The notes beneath the pieces are model-generated. The model was not told the DNA's origin. It searched no databases and saw only the letters and a program-made list of their open reading frames with translations. This document shows positions 1 to 7,376 of a stretch of DNA of 25,273 nucleotides, piece after piece. Source of the stretch: JAIOPA01 sp964655175. Its GTDB lineage: Bacteria; Eisenbacteria; RBG-16-71-46. Position 1 is the stretch's first letter. Each line of letters starts with the position of its first letter. The DNA lies in NCBI GenBank assembly GCA_964655175.1, contig CAZZLY010000032.1:1-25273 (forward strand), written 5' to 3'. Position numbers and translations under genes: made by a program.

Positions 1-423
1 GTGACCATGGTCGGCGCGCAGGTCATGGGCAACCACAACGCGATCACGGTGGGGGCGCAGTGGGGCCAGCTCGACCTCAACGTCATGCTGCCCATGATGG
101 CGAAGAACCTGCTCGAGAGCGTGCAGCTGCTCGCGGCCGCCTCGCGCGTGTTCGCCGACAAGGCGCTCGCGGGGCTCGTCGCCAACGAGGACACGTGCCG
201 CGGGTACATCGAGATCTCGCCCAGCATGGCGACCGCGCTCAATCCGCTCATCGGGTACGACAAGGCGGCCGAGATCGCCAAGCGCAGCTTCCAGGAGCGT
301 CGTCCGGTGCGTGAACTCGCGGCCGAGATGACGACGCTGTCGAAGGCCGAGATCGACGCCGCGCTCGACCCGGCGCGGCAGACGCAGCCCGGTCTCGAGC
401 TGGGCGGCGGCGCGGGTGGCTGA
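1..423 (+). CDS. fumC: Class II fumarate hydratase, C-terminal part (5' truncated by window edge)
   Basis: This is the last 140 residues of a class II fumarase, which interconverts fumarate and malate in the cytoplasmic TCA cycle. The visible part covers the end of the central helical bundle (QVMGN near residue 8, then LDLNVMLPMMAKNLLES) and the C-terminal domain. The stretch TALNPLIGYDKAAEIAK matches fumarase rather than aspartase, in which that stretch diverges. The catalytic GSSxMPxKxNP loop would lie upstream, outside the window. The GTG at base 1 is probably an internal valine codon, because family members run about 320 residues further upstream. The stop at 421-423 lies inside the next gene, so the two are probably cotranscribed. 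Assignment to the fumarase/aspartase superfamily is firm; fumarase over a relative is likely. Confidence 0.9.
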   Translation: MTMVGAQVMGNHNAITVGAQWGQLDLNVMLPMMAKNLLESVQLLAAASRVFADKALAGLVANEDTCRGYIEISPSMATALNPLIGYDKAAEIAKRSFQERRPVRELAAEMTTLSKAEIDAALDPARQTQPGLELGGGAGG

Positions 424-1420
424 GACGCGCGACTGGGTCGGCGCGCACGGCACGCCCGACCTCGCGGACATGACGCGTCGCCTCGCGGCCGCCCGCACCC
501 GGGTGGCCGACGTGGCGACCGTCACCCCCGTGGTGCACGCGCGCCAGCTCGATGAGCGCGTCGGGGCCACGGTGTTCCTCAAGTGCGAGAACCTCCAGCG
601 CGTGGGCGCGTTCAAGTTCCGCGGCGCCTGGAACGTGCTCGCCGCCATGGATCCCGCGGTGCGCTCGCGCGGCGTGGTCGCGTACTCGAGCGGCAACCAC
701 GCGCAGGCGGTCGCGTGCGCCGCGCAGCGGCACGGCGTGCCCGCGCACATCGTGATGCCGTCGTTCGCGCCCGCGCCCAAGCTGGCGGGCACGCGCGGTT
801 ACGGCGCCACGATCCACCACTACGACCTCCTGGGCGAGGGTCGCGAGGCGCTGGCGCAGCGGCTCGCCGACACGCTCGGTCTCACGCTCGTGCCGCCGTT
901 CGACCATCCCGACCTCATCGCGGGTCAGGGGACCGCGGCGGCCGAGTTGTTCGATACGCACGGCCCGCTCGACGTGCTGGTGGCTCCGCTCGGCGGGGGC
1001 GGACTGCTGTCCGGGACCGCGATCGCCGCGGCCGTCGCGGGGCAGGGCACACGCGTGATCGGCGTCGAGCCGGCCGCGGGTGACGACGGCGCACGCTCGT
1101 TCCGCAGCGGCCGTCTCGAGACGGTGGCCGAACCGGACACGATCTGCGACGGCGCACGCACGCCGTCGTTGTCACGACTGACGCTCGCGCTCCTGCGCGC
1201 GCACGTGCACGACGTGATCACCGCGACCGACGCCGAGGTGATCGACGCGATGCGCTTCCTGTGGGAGCGCACCAAGCTCATCGTCGAGCCCACCGGTGCG
1301 CTCGCGGTCGCGGCGTTGCTGCAGGGCCGCATCCCGGCGAAGGGGCAGCGCGTGGGCGTGCTGCTGTCGGGCGGCAACGTGGATCTGGCGCAGGCGCTCG
1401 GCTGGTTCGCGTCGCGCTGA
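416..1420 (+). CDS. Threonine/serine dehydratase-type PLP enzyme (no ACT domain)
   Basis: This 334-residue fold-type II PLP enzyme resembles catabolic threonine dehydratase and serine racemase. The expected reaction is deamination of L-threonine to 2-oxobutanoate or of serine to pyruvate, or serine racemisation. The Schiff-base lysine is K67 in GAFKFRG, the substrate loop is SSGNHAQ (91-97), the glycine-rich phosphate cup is GGGG (193-196), and the PLP-nitrogen serine is S318 in LLSGGN. No C-terminal ACT regulatory domain follows, so feedback control of the biosynthetic IlvA kind is not expected. The GTG start at 416 overlaps the fumarase stop by 8 nt, suggesting translational coupling. Its stop converges on the next gene with a 7-nt gap. 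Sequence alone does not separate dehydratase, racemase and hydroxyaspartate dehydratase. Confidence 0.87.
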   Translation: MAETRDWVGAHGTPDLADMTRRLAAARTRVADVATVTPVVHARQLDERVGATVFLKCENLQRVGAFKFRGAWNVLAAMDPAVRSRGVVAYSSGNHAQAVACAAQRHGVPAHIVMPSFAPAPKLAGTRGYGATIHHYDLLGEGREALAQRLADTLGLTLVPPFDHPDLIAGQGTAAAELFDTHGPLDVLVAPLGGGGLLSGTAIAAAVAGQGTRVIGVEPAAGDDGARSFRSGRLETVAEPDTICDGARTPSLSRLTLALLRAHVHDVITATDAEVIDAMRFLWERTKLIVEPTGALAVAALLQGRIPAKGQRVGVLLSGGNVDLAQALGWFASR

Positions 1421-1431
1421 CGCGGCGTCAG
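1417..1431. other. Small palindrome holding both convergent stop codons
   Basis: The 15 bases CTGACGCGGCGTCAG form two 6-base arms (1417-1422 and 1426-1431) around CGG. The left arm contains the TGA of the dehydratase gene and the right arm contains the TGA of the minus-strand thioredoxin gene. The structure is short, so it may be only a weak bidirectional terminator or a coincidence. Confidence 0.4.
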
Positions 1432-2624
1432 AGGCCCGCTTCCTCCAGCACCGCGGCCAGGTCCTCGGCCTCGTGCACGCCGACGAGGATGCGCACCACG
1501 CGACCGTCGCGACCCACGACCACCGTGAGCGGGATCGAATCGGCGCGATACAGGCGGCCGACGGTGCTCGCGAGGTCCATGAGCACCGGCACGTCGAGCT
1601 TCTGCTTCTCGAGGTAGGCCCTCACCTGAGGCACGGTCTCGGATTCGTTGACGGCGTACACGACGAGGCCCTTGTCCGCGTGATCCTTGCGCGCCTGCGC
1701 CACGATGGGCAGCCAGCGCCGGCACGGTCCGCACCACGTCGCCCAGAAGTCGAGCACCACGACCTTGCCCTTGAGCGACGAGAGCGTGACCGACGTGCCG
1801 TCGGCGAGCGTCTCGAGCGTGAAGTCGGGCGCGGGCTGGCCCTCCATGTCGGCGTGCTTGTCCGAGGTGCGCATGAACCGGCGCATGCGGCGCAGGCCCT
1901 CACCGTCGGTGAACGTGAACGCGTCGGGGCCCAGCACGGCGTCGGGTTCGGCGACGACGATGCGCGTCACATTGACGGCGTGCACGCGTCCCGCCTGCGG
2001 ATGCTGCTGCTCGATGCGCAGCGAATCCATGAGCACGAGGTTCGTGGCGGGGTCCACCCACAGTACACGCGGGAAGTACGTGAGCTGGAACGGCGCCTTC
2101 TCGGGACGCGGCATGGTGAGCGCGTAGCGCTCGCAGTTCACGACCCCGCGCGCGGTATGCACGGTGTCGCGACCGAGTGGCGTCGCGGACAGCATGCCGT
2201 CGATCATGGAGACGTACTCGCGTGCCATGTCCAGCTGCCGCGTGACGTTGGCGGAGTCGTCGCTCGCACGCAGGGACGCCATGGACTGCACCGTGTACTG
2301 GCCCATCGCGGGGAGTGCGGTCCAGAAGCTGTCGCGCGTGACGAGCATGCTCTGGGTCTGCTCGGCGCTCACGATGCGGTTCGCGAACCGGTACGGGCGC
2401 TCGACCACGAAGCGCATGGACATGTCCTGCGTCTGCACCTGCGCTTCGTTGCCGGTCTCGATCGACAGCCGTCCCTCGAAGCGGTAGCGCACGAGCGAGC
2501 GGTAGCGCTCGGCCACCTTCGCCAGGGCGCTGCGTGCCCGCGCGGAGTCCGCCGTGGCGGGCACGGCGGCGCTCACCGGGGCGGCGAGGGCGAGGAGCAC
2601 GAGCAACAGGGCGAGGGCGCGCAT
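1428..2624 (-). CDS. Exported LolA-like/TlpA-type thioredoxin fusion protein
   Basis: This 398-residue protein starts with a signal peptide (MRALALLLVLLALAAPVSA). Residues about 24-250 resemble the LolA-like beta fold of the DUF2092 group, with lines such as YRFEGRLSIETG and an ERPYRFANR segment. A TlpA/ResA-type redoxin domain follows from about residue 260 (GQPAPDFTLETL, then FWATWCGPC), with active-site cysteines C298 and C301. It probably acts in the periplasm as a thiol-disulfide reductase. The start at 2624 is chosen because the signal peptide begins there and AAGGGA lies just upstream; the frame stays open for 22 more codons, but those encode no recognisable sequence. It lies 142 bp downstream of pgi, beyond a strong hairpin, so it may be transcribed separately. 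The role of the LolA-like half is unknown. Confidence 0.8.
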   Translation of the reverse strand: MRALALLLVLLALAAPVSAAVPATADSARARSALAKVAERYRSLVRYRFEGRLSIETGNEAQVQTQDMSMRFVVERPYRFANRIVSAEQTQSMLVTRDSFWTALPAMGQYTVQSMASLRASDDSANVTRQLDMAREYVSMIDGMLSATPLGRDTVHTARGVVNCERYALTMPRPEKAPFQLTYFPRVLWVDPATNLVLMDSLRIEQQHPQAGRVHAVNVTRIVVAEPDAVLGPDAFTFTDGEGLRRMRRFMRTSDKHADMEGQPAPDFTLETLADGTSVTLSSLKGKVVVLDFWATWCGPCRRWLPIVAQARKDHADKGLVVYAVNESETVPQVRAYLEKQKLDVPVLMDLASTVGRLYRADSIPLTVVVGRDGRVVRILVGVHEAEDLAAVLEEAGL

Positions 2625-2709
2625 CGGGGATCCCTTCGGTGGGGCGTGCGACACATGGTGGACGGGGTGAGTGTAACCCGCGCTGCGCAAGGGCCGCGAC
2701 CCCCACGAC

Positions 2710-2740
2710 CAAGGGCGACCCCGGTGCGGGGTCGCCCTTG
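2710..2740 (-). terminator. Perfect 14-bp hairpin downstream of pgi
   Basis: Arms 2710-2723 (CAAGGGCGACCCCG) and 2727-2740 pair perfectly around a GTG loop. It starts 26 nt past the pgi stop on the minus strand. No T tract follows on that strand, so it is a terminator-like hairpin, not a textbook intrinsic terminator. Confidence 0.6.
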
Positions 2741-2766
2741 TCGGAAGGTTCCCGTTCGGCGAGGTG

Positions 2767-4458
2767 TCAGCCGCGCGCGGCCTCGAACGCGTCCGCGAGT
2801 CGCGCGAGTCCCGCGTCGGTGTCGCCGCTCACGTGGATGCGCACCGCGCGCAGCCCGTGGCCCGCGAGCACCTCGAGGTCGCCCGCCGCCTGCGCGTCGC
2901 GCAGCGTGCGGAACGAGAACGACTCGCCCGGGATGGGCTCGTCGCCGTCCTCGACGGTGATCTGCAGGAACACACCGGTCGCCGGTCCGCCCTTGTGCAA
3001 CTGGCCCGTCGAATGCAGGAACCGCGGGCCGTAGCCGAGCGTCGTGGCCGCACGCGTCGCGGCCCCGATCGCATGCCGCACGCGATCGAGCGCCGCGTGC
3101 GCGGCCGGCGTGCGATGCAGGTACGCGAGCACCGCGCCGTAATCCCCCGGCGTGAACTGTGCGATCAGACCCCGCGCCCACTCGACCGCGGTGGTGCCCG
3201 TGAGTTCAGCGGCCGGCGTCGTGTGCAGCGCCAGCGCACCGTCGCTCGCCGTCGGCGTGTGCACCGGGAAGCCGCCCGTGGCGGCGACCTGCTGCAGCAC
3301 ACGCTTGGTGGCGGCCTTGGCCTCGGACACGTTGGGCTCGTCGAACGGGTTCACGCCCAGCCCCGCACTGGCGACCGCGGTGGCGATCTCCCAGCGCATG
3401 AACTCGGCACCGAGCGACTCGAGCGCATCGTGCGTCCAACGGATCACCGGATGGCCCGCCGCCTCGAGCGCGTCGAGCGCCTGCGCGGTGGCGGTGGGCA
3501 GGGAGCCCAGGCCCACCGAGACGAACACGCGGTCGTGCCCGTACGCGTCGGGCGAGCCCAGCCGCTCACCGTCCACGGGCAGGATGCCGCGGCCCTCCTT
3601 GCCCGTGCTCTCGGCGACCAGCTGCTCGATCCACACGCCGAGCGGCGCGAACTCGGGGCCCATCACCAGCGTGAGCTTGTCGCGGCCCGCGTGCGCGAGC
3701 ACGCCGAGCGCGGCCCCCAGTTCGAGCCCCACGCCCTCGTCGCTGGCGAGCGCATCGCGCTCGGCGAGCGCGGTGCGACACAGTGCGGCGACGTCGAGGC
3801 CCATGAGCGCGGCCGGGACGAGTCCGAAGCACGACAGTGCCGAATAGCGCCCGCCGATGTCGGCCGGGTTGGTGAACACGCGCCGATAGCCGCGCGTGCC
3901 CGCCAGCATCTCGAGGCTGGTGCCGGGGTCGGTGATCGCCGCGAACGCGCGTCCGGCCCTGGGTCCCAGCGCCGCCTGCGCGCGCGCGAAGAACGCCTTC
4001 TCGAACGACGTCACCTCGACGGTGCCGCCCGACTTGGAGGCCACCAGCACGAGCGTCGTGCGCGGATCGCACGCGGCGGCGGCCGCACGCACGCCGGCGG
4101 GCGAGGTCTCGTCGAGCATGGTGAGCGGCAGCCCGTCGCGCACCGCGGTGAACTCGCGATCGAGCACCTCGGGCGCCAGGCTCGAGCCGCCCATGCCCAA
4201 CAGCAGCACGCGCGTGAAACCCTCGTCGCGCACCTCGCGCGCGAACGCCTCGAACTCGTCGACGCGCGCGAGCATCGCGGCGGGCGCGTTCACCCAGCCG
4301 AGACGGTTGGCGACCACGCTGCGACGCGCGCCGTCCTCACCCCACAGCACGTCGTCGCACGCCGCGAGTCGTCGGCCGAAGCCCTCGCCCCGCAGACTCG
4401 CGAGGCGGTCGCGCACCGCGTCGGTGTGCGCGCCGAGCGCCATGCGCACGGGACTCAT
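2767..4458 (-). CDS. pgi: Glucose-6-phosphate isomerase
   Basis: This 563-residue cytoplasmic enzyme interconverts glucose 6-phosphate and fructose 6-phosphate. It has the two sugar-phosphate-binding SIS folds: GMGGSSL (88-94) and SKSGGT (141-146) bind phosphate, and STGQLHKGG near residue 505 is the C-terminal active-site segment. It resembles the PGI half of bifunctional transaldolase/PGI proteins more than classical Pgi. ATG at 4458 is chosen because it forms an ATGA overlap with the tal stop; a second Met five codons on is the alternative. The frame stays open far upstream on the minus strand, but that extension is antiframe to tal. The overlap implies translational coupling, so transaldolase and isomerase would be made together. 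Confidence 0.9.
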   Translation of the reverse strand: MSPVRMALGAHTDAVRDRLASLRGEGFGRRLAACDDVLWGEDGARRSVVANRLGWVNAPAAMLARVDEFEAFAREVRDEGFTRVLLLGMGGSSLAPEVLDREFTAVRDGLPLTMLDETSPAGVRAAAAACDPRTTLVLVASKSGGTVEVTSFEKAFFARAQAALGPRAGRAFAAITDPGTSLEMLAGTRGYRRVFTNPADIGGRYSALSCFGLVPAALMGLDVAALCRTALAERDALASDEGVGLELGAALGVLAHAGRDKLTLVMGPEFAPLGVWIEQLVAESTGKEGRGILPVDGERLGSPDAYGHDRVFVSVGLGSLPTATAQALDALEAAGHPVIRWTHDALESLGAEFMRWEIATAVASAGLGVNPFDEPNVSEAKAATKRVLQQVAATGGFPVHTPTASDGALALHTTPAAELTGTTAVEWARGLIAQFTPGDYGAVLAYLHRTPAAHAALDRVRHAIGAATRAATTLGYGPRFLHSTGQLHKGGPATGVFLQITVEDGDEPIPGESFSFRTLRDAQAAGDLEVLAGHGLRAVRIHVSGDTDAGLARLADAFEAARG

Positions 4459-5603
4459 CGCGATCCGCCCTGCGCGGCCATGGCGGCACGGCGCGTCTCG
4501 AGCGTGGCGAGCAGGTCCTCGAACGACTTCTCGAACGCCTTCACGCCCTCGGGCTCGAGCTGCTCGATGAGCGTGGTCACCGGGACGCCGAGCGCCGTCA
4601 GACGCGCGAACACCGCGTGCGCGCCGGGCAGGTCGTGCTGGATGCGCGAGGCGACGACGCCGTGATCGTTGAACGCGACCAGCGTGGCGGGCGGGATCGT
4701 GTTGACGGTGTCGGGGCCGATCAGCTCCTCGACGTAGAGCACGTCGCGGTACGCGGGGTTCTTGGTGCTCGTGCTCGCCCACAGCGGCCGCTGCGGGTGC
4801 GCGCCCTTCGCGGCGAGCGAGCGCCAGCGCGGCGTGGTGAGCATCGCCTGGTACGCCTCGTACGCGAGACGCGCGTTGGCGACGGCGGCCTTGCCGCGCA
4901 GGCCCTCGAGCTCGGCGCGCTCGGTGGCGCCGGCGGGCAGCGTGGCGAGCCGCGCCTCGATGGCCGCGTCCACCTTGTTGTCCACGCGCGAGACGAAGAA
5001 CGAGGCGACCGAGCGCACCGAGCCCGCATCGCCGCCGGCGGCGACGAGCTGCTCGAGTCCGGCGAGCCACGCATCCATGACCTCGCGGTGGCGCTCGACC
5101 GTGAAGATGAGTGTCACGTTCACGCTGATCCCGGCCGCGATCGTCGCGGTGATCGCGGGCAGGCCCTCGCGCGTCGCGGGGATCTTGATCATCACGTTGG
5201 GACGCGCGACCTCGGCGTGCAGGCGCTTGGCGGCGGCGGCGGTGCCGGCGGTGTCGCGCGCCAGACGCGGGCTCACCTCGAGGCTGACGCGACCGTCCAT
5301 GCCGTTCGAGCCGTCGTACAGCGGTCGCATGCGATCGCACGCCATCTGGATGTCGGCGATCGCCATGGACTCGAACAGCGCCTCACCGGTGAGGCCGCGC
5401 GCGATGCCCTCGGCGAGCGCCGTGTCGTAATCGCTGCTGCCGGCGATCGCCTGCTGGAAGATGGTCGGGTTCGACGTCACACCCACGACACCGGCCTCGC
5501 GCACGTCACGGTCGAAGCCGCCGTCGAGCAGATGACCGCGCCGGATGAAGTCGAGCCACACGCTCTGACCGAGGGTGAGCAACTGCTGGGCGCGAGCGGA
5601 CAT
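4455..5603 (-). CDS. tal: Transaldolase
   Basis: This 382-residue transaldolase belongs to the long bacterial/mycobacterial type (TIGR00876-like). It transfers a dihydroxyacetone unit from sedoheptulose 7-phosphate to glyceraldehyde 3-phosphate in the non-oxidative pentose phosphate pathway. TSNPTIF (43-49) is the N-terminal signature and K140 in VMIKIPAT is the Schiff-base lysine. TLIFTVERH and the later ASTSTKNP complete the barrel motifs. The ATG at 5603 has GGAGG seven bases upstream. The frame is open 48 codons further, but that stretch is Arg/Pro-rich and unlike transaldolase. The TGA stop lies within ATGA shared with pgi. In some bacteria these two activities are one fused protein; here they are adjacent separate proteins. 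Confidence 0.92.
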   Translation of the reverse strand: MSARAQQLLTLGQSVWLDFIRRGHLLDGGFDRDVREAGVVGVTSNPTIFQQAIAGSSDYDTALAEGIARGLTGEALFESMAIADIQMACDRMRPLYDGSNGMDGRVSLEVSPRLARDTAGTAAAAKRLHAEVARPNVMIKIPATREGLPAITATIAAGISVNVTLIFTVERHREVMDAWLAGLEQLVAAGGDAGSVRSVASFFVSRVDNKVDAAIEARLATLPAGATERAELEGLRGKAAVANARLAYEAYQAMLTTPRWRSLAAKGAHPQRPLWASTSTKNPAYRDVLYVEELIGPDTVNTIPPATLVAFNDHGVVASRIQHDLPGAHAVFARLTALGVPVTTLIEQLEPEGVKAFEKSFEDLLATLETRRAAMAAQGGSR

Positions 5604-5732
5604 GGCGGGGCCTCCGGGCGGTTCGGACGTGGGATGGGCGGTCGCGGGAGGACCGCATGACGCGCGGAAGATGCGGCGTCGCGCGCTTCCGGGCAAGTGC
5701 GCCGCAGGGCGAACCCGAGGCGCTCCCGTTCG

Positions 5733-5762
5733 CGTGCGGGCACACACGACGGCGCCCGCACG
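5733..5762 (-). terminator. Possible hairpin between malQ and tal
   Basis: Arms 5733-5741 (CGTGCGGGC) and 5754-5762 pair over 9 bp with a 12-nt loop, starting 10 nt after the malQ stop on the minus strand. There is no T tract. It could separate malQ from tal or only attenuate read-through. Confidence 0.35.
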
Positions 5763-5771
5763 GCGAAGGGG

Positions 5772-7262
5772 TCAGCCCTGTTCGCTGAAGCGGTCGTGCT
5801 CGATCGCGCGGGCGCGCAACCGGGCGGCGTGCCCGGCGGTGAGCTGGCCCTCGGTCAGCCGCCACGTCCAGTTGCCCGAGGCGCGGCCCGGCGTGTTGAA
5901 GCGCGCCTCGCTGCCCAGCGACAGCACGTCCTGCACCGGCACGATGCAGGTGTCCGAGACCGAGGCCATGGCGGCGTCGATCAGGTCCCACGCCGGATCG
6001 CCGCCCGAGGGGCCCAGCACGCGGCGAGCGAACGCCCGTTCCTCGGGACTCGCGCTGCGCCACCAGCCCACGGTCGTGTCGTTGTCGTGCGTGCCCGTGT
6101 ACACGACGCTGTTGCGCACGTGATGCGCGGGCAGGAACGGGTTCGTGTCGTCCCCGCCGAACGCGAACTGCAGCACGTTCATCCCCGGCAGGCCCAGCGT
6201 GTCGCGCAACGCGATCACGTCGGGGCCGACCTCGCCCAGGTCCTCGGCCACGATGGGCAGGCCGCCGAGCGCACGTTCGAGCGCGCGGAACAGCGCCTCG
6301 CCCGGCCCCGGACGCCACTGTCCCGAGCGCGCGTCGGGCGCGTCGGGGGGCACCTGCCAGTAGCGCACGAAGCCGATGAAGTGATCGAGACGCACGCGAT
6401 CGACCAGCGTGAGCAGCGCGCGGATGCGATCGCACCACCAGGCGTAGTCGTCCTCGGCGTGCGTGTCCCAGCGGTACAGCGGGTTGCCCCACAGCTGGCC
6501 CGTCTCGCTGAAGTAGTCGGGCGGCACACCGGCCACGCCCGTGGGGCGCGCCTGCTCGTCGAGCAGGAACAGATGCGGCGAGGCCCACACGTCGGTGCTG
6601 TCGTACGCCACGAAGATCGGCGCGTCGCCCAAGAGCGAGACGCCGCGCGCGTAGGCGTGCGCACGCAGATCGCGCCACTGCCGTGCGAACGCCCACTGCA
6701 GCGCCTCGTGCACGCGCACGCGCGCCGCGAGCGCGTGGCGCGCCTCGGTGAGCGCGGCGGTCTCACGCAGACGGAGCGCGTCGGGCCACGTCGTCCACGG
6801 CTGATCGCCGTGCACCTCGCGCAGCGCCATGAACAGCGCGTGATCCGCGAGCCACGGCGTGCCGGTGCGGAACGCCTCGAAGTCGGCCTCGAGCGCGTGC
6901 CCGTGCAGGCGCTCGGCGAGCGTGCCGCCGACCTGCGCGGCGAGTTCGACGCCCGCGCCGAAGTCGGTGGGCACGGTCCGACGCTGCGGCAGGCGCGCGA
7001 GGTCGCGGTCGGTGAGCAGGCCGTCGCGCACCAGTGCCTCCGGCGAGACGAGCAGCGGCTGACCCGCGAACGCCGAGAAGCACTGGTAGGGCGAGTCGCC
7101 GTAGCCCGTGGGTCCGAGCGGCAGCACCTGCCACGTCGTCTGCCCGGCGTCGGCGAGGAAGTCCACGAACGCGTGCGCGGCCGGGCCCAGATCGCCGCAG
7201 GGGAACGGACCAGGCAGGGCGGTGGGGTGCAGCAACAGACCACTGGAGCGATGCGGCGTCAT
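5772..7262 (-). CDS. malQ: 4-alpha-glucanotransferase (amylomaltase, GH77)
   Basis: This 496-residue cytoplasmic disproportionating enzyme moves alpha-1,4-glucan segments between maltodextrins or onto glucose, feeding glycogen or maltodextrin breakdown. The N-terminus (SSGLLLHPTALPG, then GDLGPAAHAFVDFL) is typical of GH77. Catalytic residues are visible: nucleophile D293 in VRLDHF, acid/base E340 in VAEDLGEVG, and the transition-state aspartate D393 in GTHDND. The substrate-site motif GDSPYQCFSAFAG occurs near residue 55. Length matches the short bacterial class without N-terminal carbohydrate-binding modules. ATG at 7262 has GAGG seven bases upstream. It lies upstream of tal and pgi on the same strand, separated by 168 bp and a possible hairpin. 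Confidence 0.93.
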   Translation of the reverse strand: MTPHRSSGLLLHPTALPGPFPCGDLGPAAHAFVDFLADAGQTTWQVLPLGPTGYGDSPYQCFSAFAGQPLLVSPEALVRDGLLTDRDLARLPQRRTVPTDFGAGVELAAQVGGTLAERLHGHALEADFEAFRTGTPWLADHALFMALREVHGDQPWTTWPDALRLRETAALTEARHALAARVRVHEALQWAFARQWRDLRAHAYARGVSLLGDAPIFVAYDSTDVWASPHLFLLDEQARPTGVAGVPPDYFSETGQLWGNPLYRWDTHAEDDYAWWCDRIRALLTLVDRVRLDHFIGFVRYWQVPPDAPDARSGQWRPGPGEALFRALERALGGLPIVAEDLGEVGPDVIALRDTLGLPGMNVLQFAFGGDDTNPFLPAHHVRNSVVYTGTHDNDTTVGWWRSASPEERAFARRVLGPSGGDPAWDLIDAAMASVSDTCIVPVQDVLSLGSEARFNTPGRASGNWTWRLTEGQLTAGHAARLRARAIEHDRFSEQG

Positions 7263-7279
7263 GGTGCCTCGGGGGAGCG

Positions 7280-7308
7280 TGGAGAGCGGGGTGAGCGTCG
7301 GCTATTGT
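7280..7308 (+). promoter_or_regulatory. Possible promoter for the secreted hydrolase
   Basis: TGGAGA (7280-7285) and TATTGT (7303-7308) are spaced 17 bp in the divergent gap between malQ and the hydrolase. Both hexamers are partial matches to the housekeeping sigma consensus, so this is only suggestive. Confidence 0.3.
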
Positions 7309-7376
7309 GCGGGCATCGTGTGGGTGTGCGCAATCGCACGCCCGTGTCGGGTCGTGGTCCCTCGCAGGAGGTCGTC

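Noticed and set aside
4459..5340. Upstream extension of the pgi frame, giving one 857-residue product
   Set aside because: The extension is out of frame with tal and reads as Arg-rich nonsense. The ATGA overlap at 4455-4458 gives the normal start.
5697..7376. In-frame extension of the secreted hydrolase back through the malQ region
   Set aside because: It is antisense to malQ and lacks recognisable sequence. AGGAGG and a clear signal peptide fix the start at 7377.
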